In this document: positions 33,914-42,913 of the stretch, piece after piece
Layout: every line of letters starts with the position of its first letter
How positions within the stretch are numbered: position 1 is the first letter of the stretch
Source of the DNA: JADCGM01 sp943368345
Lineage (GTDB): Bacteria > Pseudomonadota > Alphaproteobacteria > Sphingomonadales > Sphingomonadaceae
Assembly: GCA_943368345.1 (NCBI GenBank)
Contig: CALRKY020000018.1
Coordinates: 1 to 63,704, forward strand
Length of the DNA: 63,704 bases
Reading direction: 5' to 3'
The notes under the pieces: generated by a model
Told to the model about the DNA's origin: nothing
The model's database searches: none
The model's input: only the letters and a program-made list of their open reading frames with translations
Position numbers and translations under genes: made by a program

Positions 33914-35190
33914 TCTGGTAACCCCCCGACGGCCTCCCGGAACGCATCACCCCGCGCTTCGAAGTCCCGGAACTGGTCGTAGCTTGCGCAGGCGGGGGAA
34001 AGAAGAATCACCTCTCCCGGCAGGGCGCGGGATGCGGCGAGTTGAGTCGCTTTTACGACAGTCTGAATCTGTTCCACCCGGACATGCGATCGCAATATGT
34101 TCGCGAACAGTTCCTCCGCCTTGCCGATGGTATAGGCGGCCTTCACATGGCCGAGATAAGGCAGGCAGGCATCCAGCTCGTCTGTCTTGTTGAGACCGCC
34201 GCAAATCCAGTGGATTTTAGGGTAGGCAGCCAATGCAGGCGCGGTGGAGGTCGGGTTGGTCGCCTTGCTGTCATTGACATAAAGCACCCCGCGCTTGGTC
34301 GCGATCCGCTCCATCCGGTGCGGCAGGCCGGGGTAGCTGGTCAGCCCTTCGGCAATTGCAGCGGGGGATGCACCAAGATGCAGTGCTGCGGCACAGGCCG
34401 CCGCCACATTCTCGGCATTATGGGGACCTTGCAGGGTCGGCCAGGCTGACTGATCATTGATATCGGCGGCGGAAATACCGAAGGCCTTGGGCTGCGCGGC
34501 GGCCAAGGCCCGACTGGCCCGACTCTCCATTGAAATTATCGCAACACCCTCTGCCGACTGCATTTCAAGCAACCGCGCCTTCGATGCGGCATAGCCGTCA
34601 AACCCGTCATAGCGGTCGAGATGATCGGGCGTGATGTTGAGCACCACCGCAACATCACAATCGAGCGAGCGCGTAAGGTCAATCTGGAAGGACGAAAGTT
34701 CCAACACATAGACGCCGCCAGCCTCCAGCGGCGCCTGCCCGAGGATCGGTAGGCCGATATTGCCGCCGAGACGTGCCGGAATGCCCGCCGTCACCAGCAA
34801 ATGGTGGATGAGCGCGGTCGTCGTCGATTTGCCGTTGGTCCCGGTGATGCCAACCACTTTGTGGGGCGGCAATTCCGGTCGAGCCAAAGCGAACAATTCG
34901 ATATCGCCAATGACCGGCACCCCAGCCTCAGCGGCGCGCTTGGCCAAGGGGTGGGTGTTGAGCGGTACACCCGGCGACACAATGATCGCATCGAACCCGG
35001 CAAGGCCAATGGTGTTCAGGTCAGCGAATTCGACCCCCGGCGTTGTGACGGCGGAACGCGCGGCTTCCCTATCGTCCCAAGCCACCACCTGCGCGCCGCT
35101 GGCCGCCAGCGACGCGACAACCGTCAGCCCGCTGCGTGCCAGCCCCAGCACCGCATATCGTTTCCCTGCAAAGGCCTGTGCAGTGATCAC
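33910..35190 (-). CDS. murD: UDP-N-acetylmuramoyl-L-alanine-D-glutamate ligase
   Basis: MurD adds D-glutamate to UDP-MurNAc-L-Ala. YAVLGLARSGLTVVASLAASG is the N-terminal dinucleotide-like fold, VVGITGTNGKSTTTALI the ATP loop, and LELSSFQIDLTRSLDCDVAVVLNITPDHLDRYDG the central block. VLYVNDSKATNPTSTAPALA and LLSPACASYDQF lie in the C-terminal domain. The GTG start overlaps the mraY stop. Length is 426 residues. Confidence 0.95.
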   Translation of the reverse strand: MITAQAFAGKRYAVLGLARSGLTVVASLAASGAQVVAWDDREAARSAVTTPGVEFADLNTIGLAGFDAIIVSPGVPLNTHPLAKRAAEAGVPVIGDIELFALARPELPPHKVVGITGTNGKSTTTALIHHLLVTAGIPARLGGNIGLPILGQAPLEAGGVYVLELSSFQIDLTRSLDCDVAVVLNITPDHLDRYDGFDGYAASKARLLEMQSAEGVAIISMESRASRALAAAQPKAFGISAADINDQSAWPTLQGPHNAENVAAACAAALHLGASPAAIAEGLTSYPGLPHRMERIATKRGVLYVNDSKATNPTSTAPALAAYPKIHWICGGLNKTDELDACLPYLGHVKAAYTIGKAEELFANILRSHVRVEQIQTVVKATQLAASRALPGEVILLSPACASYDQFRDFEARGDAFREAVGGLPE

Positions 35191-36260
35191 CGCAGTTTCA
35201 GCGTGGCGAGGCCGCTGAGCGCGAGCACGATGCTGACAATCCAGAACCGGATGACGACGGTCGACTCCGCCCAGCCCAGCGCCTCGAAATGATGATGGAT
35301 CGGTGCCATCTTGAACACGCGTTTGCCAGTGGTTTTGAAGCTGAACACCTGGACGATGACGCTGACCGTCTCCAGCACGAACAGCCCGCCGACAACCAGC
35401 AGGACGATTTCGTGGTTGGTCACCACCGCAATTGACCCCAGCGCGCCACCGAGCGCCAGGCTGCCGGTATCGCCCATGAATACCGCAGCCGGCGGCGCAT
35501 TGTACCAGAGGAATCCGAGGCCAGCCCCAATCAGGGCGCCGCAGAACACCGCCAGTTCACCCGACCCGGCGACATAGTGAATCTGCAGATACTCAGCGAA
35601 TTTGATGTTGCCGACGAGATAGGCGATCACACCAAAGGTCACCGCGGCGATGATCACCGGCATGGTGGCCAGCCCGTCGAGGCCGTCGGTCAGGTTCACC
35701 GCATTGCCAAAGCCGGCAATGATGAACGCCCCGAAGGCAACATAGGCCCAGCCCATTTCGATACCACCCTCCTTGTAAAAGGGCAGGTAGAGTGTCGTCC
35801 CGCTGATCTGCGACACGGCATAAACCGCTGCGCCACCAATCAAAAATTCGAGAGCTAACCGGGTTCGTCCACTCAATCCCTTGTTGGTCGCCTTGGTCAC
35901 TTTTGAATAATCGTCCAGGAACCCGATCAGCCCGAAGGACAAGGTGACGAACAGGCATATCCACACAAAGGGATTGGCAAGGTCCATCCAGACCAGGCTG
36001 GAAATGGTCAGCGACAGCAGGATCATCAGCCCGCCCATTGTCGGCGTGCCGCGCTTGGTCAGCAGGTGGGAGGCGGGACCATCCTCGCGGATCGGCTGCC
36101 CCTTGCCCTGTTTCGACCGCAGCCAATCGATCATCCGGGGGCCAATGACCAAGCCGATGAACAGCGCGGTCATCATCGCCGCGCCGGAGCGGAAACTGAG
36201 ATAGCGGATCAACCGCAACACACTCTCGAACTCGAAAAACTGTGCGATATGAAAAAGCAT
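35187..36260 (-). CDS. mraY: phospho-N-acetylmuramoyl-pentapeptide transferase
   Basis: MraY transfers phospho-MurNAc-pentapeptide to undecaprenyl phosphate, making lipid I. Catalytic and signature blocks are GTPTMGGLMIL, GFLDDYSKVTK with the metal-binding aspartates, NAVNLTDGLDGLATMP, and FKMAPIHHHFEALGW. Ten membrane helices fit its 357 residues. The start shares one base with the murF stop. Confidence 0.96.
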   Translation of the reverse strand: MLFHIAQFFEFESVLRLIRYLSFRSGAAMMTALFIGLVIGPRMIDWLRSKQGKGQPIREDGPASHLLTKRGTPTMGGLMILLSLTISSLVWMDLANPFVWICLFVTLSFGLIGFLDDYSKVTKATNKGLSGRTRLALEFLIGGAAVYAVSQISGTTLYLPFYKEGGIEMGWAYVAFGAFIIAGFGNAVNLTDGLDGLATMPVIIAAVTFGVIAYLVGNIKFAEYLQIHYVAGSGELAVFCGALIGAGLGFLWYNAPPAAVFMGDTGSLALGGALGSIAVVTNHEIVLLVVGGLFVLETVSVIVQVFSFKTTGKRVFKMAPIHHHFEALGWAESTVVIRFWIVSIVLALSGLATLKLR

Positions 36261-37642
36261 CAGGCATCTCCCCCGGTCAGATGCGCCACAAGCCGGTTGA
36301 GCCCAACGCTGTTCGACCCTTTCACCAACACGACATCATTGGCAGCCAAAACGCGGTCGGTCGCTTCAATAGCGGCGGCGGCATCGGCAACACATTCAAC
36401 GCGCACCTGCTTGCGCAAGGCGTCAGCGAGCGGCTCGATCTCGCGCCCGACCAGAATTGCGTGCCGGACATTTGCAGCGATGACATCCGGGGCAAGGGCG
36501 ACGTGAAATTCATCGGACAAATGCCCAAGCTCTTTCATGCTGCCAAGTACGGCAACCCGCTTGCCAGCGCCCGACATGGCGACATCGCGCAACACCGCCA
36601 GTGCGGCCTGCATGGAGGCAGGATTGGCGTTGTAGCTTTCATCGATCACCACCGCCTGACCACCGTCACGGTCGGCACGGACCCGGCGACCCCGGCCCGG
36701 CAGATCACGCAATTCCGCCAATGCCAGCCCGGCCATCGCGAGATCGCCACCAGCTGCCTGAACCGCCGCCAGCACCGCAAGCGAATTGTTCAGCCAATGA
36801 CGGCCTGCCATCCCGATTTTATAAGTCAGCAAATCCTCACCAACCTGCGCGGTCACCGTCGTGCAGTCGGGCTGCAGGGAATAGCGGAGGGCCCGGACAT
36901 CGGCCCCCTCCCCCTCCCCAAAGGTGACGATCCGCGCGGCATGGGGTTTGGCCGCAGCGACCAGCCGGTCCCGGTGAACGCTGTCGAACGGAATCACGGC
37001 AACCCCACCAGGCTCCAGCCCGGCAAATATTTCGCCCTTGGCGTCGGCGATATCGGCTTCCGTCGAGAAAAATGCCCGGTGGGCGCTCGCCACCCAGGTG
37101 ACGACGGCAACATGGGGACGGACCATTTGCGTCAGGGCCGCCAACTCTCCGGAATGGTTCATGCCCATTTCAAACACCCCGAACCGGCTGTCAGCGGGCA
37201 TCCGGGCCAGCGACAATGGGACACCGGTGTGGTTGTTATAGGATTTGACCGACGCATGGGTCCGCTGTGGCGCATAACGGTCAAGCGCCAGCCGCAGGGC
37301 TTCCTTGACGCCGGTTTTGCCAACGCTGCCGGTGACCCCGATGATCTTTGCGGCGGTCCGGCGGCGGGAGGCTACTCCCAGGGCTAGCAAGCCTGCAGTG
37401 GTGTCGGTAACGCTGACGCGCGGCCCCGCGCCAGCTTCGCTGACCAAACAGCCAGCAGCACCCCTCGACCTCGCCATTTCGACAAAGCGGTGGCCATCGG
37501 TTGCCTCGCCTTGCAGCGCGATGAACAACTCGCCGCCTATGACTTCGCGCGAATCGAAGGTCACGCCATTTGCAGAGAAGCCGCCGACACTTTCTCCACC
37601 GACGGCTGCTGCAATTTCATCGGAGGTCCACAGCGGCCTCAC
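36260..37642 (-). CDS. murF: UDP-MurNAc-tripeptide-D-alanyl-D-alanine ligase
   Basis: MurF adds the D-Ala-D-Ala dipeptide. IIGVTGSVGKTGVKEALRLAL is the ATP loop, and VFEMGMNHSGELAALTQMVRP and AVVIDESYNANPASMQAAL are family blocks. GTG at 37642 overlaps the murE TGA as GTGA and gives MRPLWTSDEIAAAVGG, the usual beginning. A second GTG three codons upstream is also possible. The product has 460 residues. Confidence 0.94.
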   Translation of the reverse strand: MRPLWTSDEIAAAVGGESVGGFSANGVTFDSREVIGGELFIALQGEATDGHRFVEMARSRGAAGCLVSEAGAGPRVSVTDTTAGLLALGVASRRRTAAKIIGVTGSVGKTGVKEALRLALDRYAPQRTHASVKSYNNHTGVPLSLARMPADSRFGVFEMGMNHSGELAALTQMVRPHVAVVTWVASAHRAFFSTEADIADAKGEIFAGLEPGGVAVIPFDSVHRDRLVAAAKPHAARIVTFGEGEGADVRALRYSLQPDCTTVTAQVGEDLLTYKIGMAGRHWLNNSLAVLAAVQAAGGDLAMAGLALAELRDLPGRGRRVRADRDGGQAVVIDESYNANPASMQAALAVLRDVAMSGAGKRVAVLGSMKELGHLSDEFHVALAPDVIAANVRHAILVGREIEPLADALRKQVRVECVADAAAAIEATDRVLAANDVVLVKGSNSVGLNRLVAHLTGGDA

Positions 37643-39054
37643 GCCGCACACTCCCGCGCCACGGTGACATCATCGAACGGCAAAACCCGGTCGCCGACAA
37701 TCTGCCCCTGCTCATGCCCCTTGCCGGCGATCAGCACGACGTCGTCCGGCCCGGCATCGGCAATCGCCGCCGCAATCGCATCCCGCCGACCGTCAATCTC
37801 CACCGCGCCGGGGGCACCCGCCATAATCGCCGCCCGGATGGCCGCCGGGGCCTCGCTGCGGGGATTGTCATCGGTCACATAGACAGCATCGGCCAGATCG
37901 ACCGCGACCTTGCCCATTTCGGGTCGTTTGCCGGTATCCCGGTCCCCACCGGCACCGAACACCACCCGCAGGCGGCCCACACTATGGGGTCGCAGCGCTT
38001 CGATTGCTGCCCGCAGGCCGTCAGGCGTGTGGGCATAGTCGACATAGACGGCAGCCCCGCTGCGGGTTAGCGTTGCCCGCTCCAATCGCCCACGAACCCC
38101 TTGCAGGCGCGCAGCATTGGCGAGCGTCGTCGCCGTGTCCCCGCCGGTTGCGATGACGAGACCAACGGCGCAGAGGACATTGGCGGCCTGGTAGGCGCCG
38201 ATCAGCGGCAGATTGATCCGCGCTGCCTTGCCAAAGGCCTCGATTTCCAGCGTCTGGCCCAGCGCGGTCGACGTCCGCGACAGAAGTTTCAGGTCAGCAC
38301 CCGCCTCACCCACCGTGATCGTCCGCACACGACGTTTGGCGGCGATTTCCAGCACCGCGGACGCTGCCGGACCATCAGCCCAAACCACCGCCGTCCCATC
38401 GCTGTCCAGCACCTCGGTGAACAGCCGCAACTTGGCGGCGAGATAAGCCTCCATGGTTTCGTGATAGTCTAGGTGGTCGCGGCTGAGATTGGTGAAGGCG
38501 GCGGCACGAACCGGCAGGCCTTCGGTCCGGTACTGGGCCAGACCATGGCTCGACGCCTCAAAACTCGCGTGGGTCACCCCCTCCCGCTGCAGCCCGGCCA
38601 TGTTGGACAGGAAGGTCACAATATCGGGCGTGGTCAGACCGGTCGTGACCCGGTCCTCCCCGGTAGTCACCCCCAATGTCCCGATGCTCGCCGCATGATG
38701 GCCTGCGATGCGCCAAAGCTGCCGGGTCAATTCCACCGTCGATGTTTTGCCGTTGGTGCCGGTGACCGCCACAGTCGTTGCAGGAAATGGCGCGAAATAG
38801 CGGGCGGCCAGCAAGGCGAACGCCCGCCTTGGGTCGATGTCCGCGACGTGGATCGCTCCTTCAACCTTGGCTTCCGGACGGGCCACAACCGCAATGGCAC
38901 CAAAGCGCACCGCCTCGGCGATGAAATCCTCGCCATTGACCCGCGCGCCCTGAAACGCACCGAAGATCGTGCCGGGCGCGACTTTCCTATGGTCGATGGC
39001 AAAGCCGGTGACGACCGCATCCGGCCCGCTGCCGATGAGGTCGTTCAGCTTCAT
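37639..39054 (-). CDS. murE: UDP-MurNAc-L-Ala-D-Glu-meso-diaminopimelate ligase
   Basis: MurE adds the third amino acid of the stem peptide. VAVTGTNGKTSTVELTRQLW is the ATP loop, followed by TPDIVTFLSNMAGLQREGVTH and FTNLSRDHLDYHETMEAYLAAK. The C-terminal sequence TDDNPRSEAPAAIRAAI contains DNPR, the motif linked to meso-diaminopimelate specificity. This fits a Gram-negative wall. It starts with ATG overlapping the ftsI stop and has 471 residues. Confidence 0.95.
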   Translation of the reverse strand: MKLNDLIGSGPDAVVTGFAIDHRKVAPGTIFGAFQGARVNGEDFIAEAVRFGAIAVVARPEAKVEGAIHVADIDPRRAFALLAARYFAPFPATTVAVTGTNGKTSTVELTRQLWRIAGHHAASIGTLGVTTGEDRVTTGLTTPDIVTFLSNMAGLQREGVTHASFEASSHGLAQYRTEGLPVRAAAFTNLSRDHLDYHETMEAYLAAKLRLFTEVLDSDGTAVVWADGPAASAVLEIAAKRRVRTITVGEAGADLKLLSRTSTALGQTLEIEAFGKAARINLPLIGAYQAANVLCAVGLVIATGGDTATTLANAARLQGVRGRLERATLTRSGAAVYVDYAHTPDGLRAAIEALRPHSVGRLRVVFGAGGDRDTGKRPEMGKVAVDLADAVYVTDDNPRSEAPAAIRAAIMAGAPGAVEIDGRRDAIAAAIADAGPDDVVLIAGKGHEQGQIVGDRVLPFDDVTVARECAA

Positions 39055-40760
39055 TCGGCGGGTTTTCCTTCGTGGATATAAGGCATCAACGGCGAGATTT
39101 CGGCATCAAGGGCTTCGTCCGGTATCACACCAAGCGCCGGAGCAATCCGCTCGATCACCCGGCCGACCACCGGCGCAACGTTCCAGCCAGCGGTTTTGAA
39201 ACCATAGCTGTCCTCGGTGCCCTTGGGCTCATCGAGCATGGCCACCACGACATAGCGCGGGTTGTCCATCGGGAACACACCGGCGAAATTGGTAACGACC
39301 GACCCGCGCGAATAGCGCCCGCCAACGACCTTTTCGGCAGTCCCGGTCTTGCCGCCAACCCGGTAGCCTGGCGCTGCCGCCTTCTTGCCGGTGCCGTCCA
39401 GAACCACCAATCGCAGCAATTCCCGCGCCTTAGCCGACGTTGCTTCGGAGAATACACGGCGCCCACTGGGGACCGGATGATGTGCACCAACCTTCAACAC
39501 CGTCGCCGGACGCCAGATCCCGCCGTTAACCAAAGCCGCATAACCGGATGCCAGATGCAGCGGCGTCACCGAAATGCCGTGGCCATAGCCGACCGTCATC
39601 GTGGCGATATCGCCCCAGTTCGCGCCCGGATTCAGCACGCGCCCTTTGGCTTTCAGTTCAACCGAGACCGGCTCCATGAAGCCCAGACCCTTCAGGAATT
39701 CCTGCTGCCGGGCCGAGCCGAGGCTGCGGGCGATCTGCGCGGTGCCGATGTTGGAGGATTCCTTGAAGATTTCCGGCACGGTGGCCATTTTGTGCAAGGG
39801 ATGGGTATCGCGGATGGAGAAGCGGGCGACCTTCAGATCATGGGTACAATCCCACAGCTGATCCCAGCCAGTGATCACCCCGGCCTCAATTGCCATCGCC
39901 ATGGTGAAGGCCTTGAAGGTCGACCCCAGTTCATACACGCCGAGTGTGGCGCGGTTGAATCGCTGGTTGTCATCGCCGCGTCCGGCATTGTTCGGATTGA
40001 ACTGCGGGAGGGAGACCATGGCCAGAATTTCACCAGTGTTGGCATCCAGCACGACCCCGGCCGCGCCAATCGCCGAGAATTTGGTCATCGCATTGCCGAG
40101 TTCGCTTTCCAGCGCCATCTGAACCCGGCTGTCCATCGCCAGCTGCAAGGGCTTGCCCCGCATGTCGGTACGGGACAGTCGCTCCTCAAACGCCCCTTCA
40201 ATTCCCGACGCGCCTTTGCCATCGACGTCGGTGTAGCCAATGACATGGGCAGCTAGATCGAGGTTCGGGTACAGCCGTTCACGCTCGCGCTGCAGGATGA
40301 TCGCTGGTTCGCCAATGGCGTTGATGCGCTTGGCATCGGACGGCAACACCCGCCGCTGAACATAGGAAAATTTGTGATTGCTGTTGAGAATTGAGGCCGC
40401 TTTTTCAGGCGTCATGCCCGGCAGTGCCGCTGCCAGCTGCTGGGCAATGAGCTGCCGATCCCCGACCACATCCTGTGGACGGATGGCGATGGCATAGGCC
40501 TCAAAACTGCGGGCGAGGGAGGCACCGTTCCGGTCGATGATATCGGCCCGCTCCGGCGTCAATCCGGCGAGCAGATTGACATTGGTCGCCCGCACCCGCT
40601 CGTCGAGGACGGTCAGATCAATCAGCCGTAGCGCAAAAATCGCCACCACCACGCCGAACAGCCCCACGCCGATCACCAGTCGCTGACGCGACAGGCCAAG
40701 CGCAGTCTGCCGGTGGCTGGCCACCTGAAACCGCATCTGGCGGATGGCGGCCGGGCTCAT
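39051..40760 (-). CDS. ftsI: septal transpeptidase FtsI (PBP3)
   Basis: FtsI crosslinks septal peptidoglycan. A single membrane anchor lies at about 27-47, followed by the pedestal domain with RADIIDRNGASLARS. The transpeptidase domain has the three active-site motifs: STFK at 280-283 with the acylated serine, SSN at 335-337, and KTG at 471-473. At 569 residues it is complete. The start overlaps the ftsL stop and the stop overlaps murE. Confidence 0.96.
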   Translation of the reverse strand: MSPAAIRQMRFQVASHRQTALGLSRQRLVIGVGLFGVVVAIFALRLIDLTVLDERVRATNVNLLAGLTPERADIIDRNGASLARSFEAYAIAIRPQDVVGDRQLIAQQLAAALPGMTPEKAASILNSNHKFSYVQRRVLPSDAKRINAIGEPAIILQRERERLYPNLDLAAHVIGYTDVDGKGASGIEGAFEERLSRTDMRGKPLQLAMDSRVQMALESELGNAMTKFSAIGAAGVVLDANTGEILAMVSLPQFNPNNAGRGDDNQRFNRATLGVYELGSTFKAFTMAMAIEAGVITGWDQLWDCTHDLKVARFSIRDTHPLHKMATVPEIFKESSNIGTAQIARSLGSARQQEFLKGLGFMEPVSVELKAKGRVLNPGANWGDIATMTVGYGHGISVTPLHLASGYAALVNGGIWRPATVLKVGAHHPVPSGRRVFSEATSAKARELLRLVVLDGTGKKAAAPGYRVGGKTGTAEKVVGGRYSRGSVVTNFAGVFPMDNPRYVVVAMLDEPKGTEDSYGFKTAGWNVAPVVGRVIERIAPALGVIPDEALDAEISPLMPYIHEGKPAE

Positions 40761-41335
40761 TTGGTGACCGCTTTCCGGGCGTCAGCCGGGGCGGTGTTGA
40801 TACCATCCAGCAATCCAGCGAGCGGATCGGCGGACTTGGCAGCGCGAACCGCTGGCCGCTTGGGTTCAGGCTTCGCCGCTGGCGGTACAGCGACAGGCAC
40901 CGTCTCCACCGACGACACAGTATAGGCAACCGTCTGGAACCCGGGGCGCTGCTGTGCAACCGGAGCGATCGGACTGTCATCCCGGGCAACGGCTTGCTGC
41001 ACCACTGGTGCGGCCGTCTGCGTTGGAACTTCCGGCACGGCGACACCTGGCGCGTAGGCGGCAAGCTCATAGGCATCGGTGGCAAATTGCTTGGGGAGCG
41101 GCGCACCGAGGCCAAGCACATTGTCGTTCCACCGCTGCAGCACCGGCTTGCGGGCCCGTGTGCTCAGCTCCGCCTCCAGCGCACGGACATCGCGGGTATC
41201 GGCAACCACCTGCCGCTGCAGCCGCTCAACGCTCGACCGCTCGGTCGAAACCCGCAGCGAAATGGTAAAACAGATCAGCGCCGCAGCAACGGTGCTGCTG
41301 ACCATCATGAAATTGCCCTTGGGTAGCTTCATCAT
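40757..41335 (-). CDS. ftsL: cell division protein FtsL-like, with long Pro/Ala-rich tail
   Basis: Between rsmH and ftsI lies the usual place of ftsL. The 192-residue product has a short cytoplasmic end, a membrane helix (FMMVSSTVAAALICFTISL) and a coiled-coil-like stretch (ERSSVERLQRQVVADTRDVRALEAELSTRA), as in FtsL. The remaining roughly 100 residues are rich in Pro, Ala and Val and appear disordered. E. coli FtsL has 121 residues, so this one is long. Sequence similarity in FtsL is always weak, and position carries much of the call. ATG at 41335 overlaps the rsmH stop. Confidence 0.8.
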   Translation of the reverse strand: MMKLPKGNFMMVSSTVAAALICFTISLRVSTERSSVERLQRQVVADTRDVRALEAELSTRARKPVLQRWNDNVLGLGAPLPKQFATDAYELAAYAPGVAVPEVPTQTAAPVVQQAVARDDSPIAPVAQQRPGFQTVAYTVSSVETVPVAVPPAAKPEPKRPAVRAAKSADPLAGLLDGINTAPADARKAVTK

Positions 41336-42249
41336 GCGTTCTCCCAAACCGGAGCAGCCGTGCGGGTCGCGGCACGCAGCGTAGCGGACCGGGCCCGGGG
41401 ATTGGCAGCAACTTCATCCTCACCGGCCCGCACTGGTTTCGTTACCTGCGTAAAGGTCGGCTGCGGCCCCTGACCCCGCCGGTCGGGCGCGAAACGGCTG
41501 CCCCCCGGCGCACTGCCGCTCCGGGTCCGCAGAAAGCGCTTCACCGCCCGATCCTCCAGACTGTGGAAAGTCACCACGGCGAGCCGTCCACCGGGACGCA
41601 GCAGGCGCTCCGCCGCAAGCAACCCGGCGTCCAATTCGTCAAGTTCGCCGTTGATGTGGATACGAATGGCCTGGAACGCCCGGATAGCCGGGTCCTTGAG
41701 GCCGGGGTGCCAGCCAACCGCGCGGCGGACAACATCGACCAATTGACCGGTACGGGTCAGCGGACGAGCGGCAACAATGGCACGGGCGATACGCCGTGAT
41801 TTCGGCTCCTCGCCATATCGGTACAGCACATCGGCAATGTCGCCTTCGTCCGCCGAGTTCAGAAAGTCAGCCGCCGTCTCGCCCTGATCAGACATCCGCA
41901 TGTCGAGCGGCCCGTCCGCCTGAACCGAAAAACCGCGCTCCGCCTGATCAAGCTGCATCGACGAAACCCCAATATCGAGTGCAACGGCATCGACTTCGGT
42001 CACGCCACGGTCTGCGAGCGCCTCAGCCATCCGCGCAAACCGGTCTTCAATCAGGGTCAGACGGTCGTCGGCATAGGCATTGGCAATCGCCGACGGATCG
42101 CGGTCAAAGGCATAGGCACGGGCAATGTCGGCATCGAGCGCGGCGCGGGTATAGCCACCGGCCCCAAAGGTGCCATCGACGTAGATATCCCGGGACGACA
42201 GCTTCAAACTGTCGATCACCTCATGCAGAAGGACCGGCACATGGGTCAT
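41332..42249 (-). CDS. rsmH: 16S rRNA (cytosine(1402)-N(4))-methyltransferase
   Basis: RsmH (MraW) methylates N4 of C1402 in the ribosomal P site. HVPVLLHEVIDSL opens the protein, YVDGTFGAGGYTRAAL is the SAM-binding loop, and DIGVSSMQLDQAERGFSVQADGPLDMRM is the characteristic block. VVTFHSLEDRAVKRFLR is near the C-terminus. At 305 residues it is normal. It overlaps mraZ and ftsL at its two ends. Confidence 0.96.
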   Translation of the reverse strand: MTHVPVLLHEVIDSLKLSSRDIYVDGTFGAGGYTRAALDADIARAYAFDRDPSAIANAYADDRLTLIEDRFARMAEALADRGVTEVDAVALDIGVSSMQLDQAERGFSVQADGPLDMRMSDQGETAADFLNSADEGDIADVLYRYGEEPKSRRIARAIVAARPLTRTGQLVDVVRRAVGWHPGLKDPAIRAFQAIRIHINGELDELDAGLLAAERLLRPGGRLAVVTFHSLEDRAVKRFLRTRSGSAPGGSRFAPDRRGQGPQPTFTQVTKPVRAGEDEVAANPRARSATLRAATRTAAPVWENA

Positions 42250-42719
42250 GCGCTGGCCTTTCGGAGTTCGATATGACGCCGCACCAGCCGGACCAGCCGG
42301 GGATCGAGTCCCGGCAGGTCCGCCAGCGTCTGCGGGTTCCAGATTTCAAACTTGTCACCAACCCCCATGAAGAACGCGGTGTCGGTGATGCCGGACAGGT
42401 CGCGGAGATCGGCGGGCAGCACGATCCGGCCGTTGGCATCATAGGCAGCCCGGGTTGCCGAACCGAGTGCGAGACGGGCGGCCTGGTCACTCTCGAAACT
42501 TTCGGTCGATCCATAGCGGTCGGTCAGTTTGGCATAGTCCCGGACCCCCTGCCCGACGTCACAGGCCACCAGGCAATCGGCCCGTTCGTGCAGGGAGATG
42601 AGGATGGCTTCGTCGCTCGACCGGCGGCCGAGCACGGCGCGATAGTCAGCCGGGATCGACAAGCGACCCTTCTGGTCGACCCCATTCAGTGCGTAACCAA
42701 GAAAGACTGTGTCTGTCAC
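42246..42719 (-). CDS. mraZ: transcriptional regulator MraZ
   Basis: MraZ is the DNA-binding repressor that opens most dcw clusters and binds its own promoter in E. coli. The two SpoVT-AbrB-like repeats are seen as NGVDQKGRLSIPADYRAVL and AAYDANGRIVLPADLRDLSGI. At 157 residues it is typical. The start is GTG at 42719 with a GAGGGA ribosome site about nine bases upstream. The rsmH start overlaps its stop. Confidence 0.95.
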   Translation of the reverse strand: MTDTVFLGYALNGVDQKGRLSIPADYRAVLGRRSSDEAILISLHERADCLVACDVGQGVRDYAKLTDRYGSTESFESDQAARLALGSATRAAYDANGRIVLPADLRDLSGITDTAFFMGVGDKFEIWNPQTLADLPGLDPRLVRLVRRHIELRKASA

Positions 42720-42852
42720 GCCGTTGCCAATCCCTCGCGGGAAATCCGGGCAATGGCCTACCAGCCGCGCGAACCGGTCTGTCCGCGCGTCTGTCGGGTC
42801 ATAGGATGGTGGTGCCCGCCTCCCTGTGAAGAAGACCTAGCATGGGAAAATA

Positions 42853-42904
42853 TGGATATTCAATGGAATTTTGTGGTCAATTGCGGGATTGACCCACAAC
42901 CCAC
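42853..42904 (-). promoter_or_regulatory. candidate dcw promoter with two GTGGG repeats
   Basis: On the minus strand TTGACC (42875-42880) and TATCCA (42853-42858) are separated by 16 bases, a fair -35/-10 pair about 130 bases upstream of mraZ. Just upstream of the -35 lie two direct copies of GTGGG (42891-42904), seven bases apart. MraZ of other bacteria binds repeated TGGG-type boxes, usually with a ten-base period, so the assignment to MraZ is tentative. The rest of the leader (42720-42850) shows no other structure I can name. Confidence 0.5.
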
Positions 42905-42913
42905 AGGAATAAC

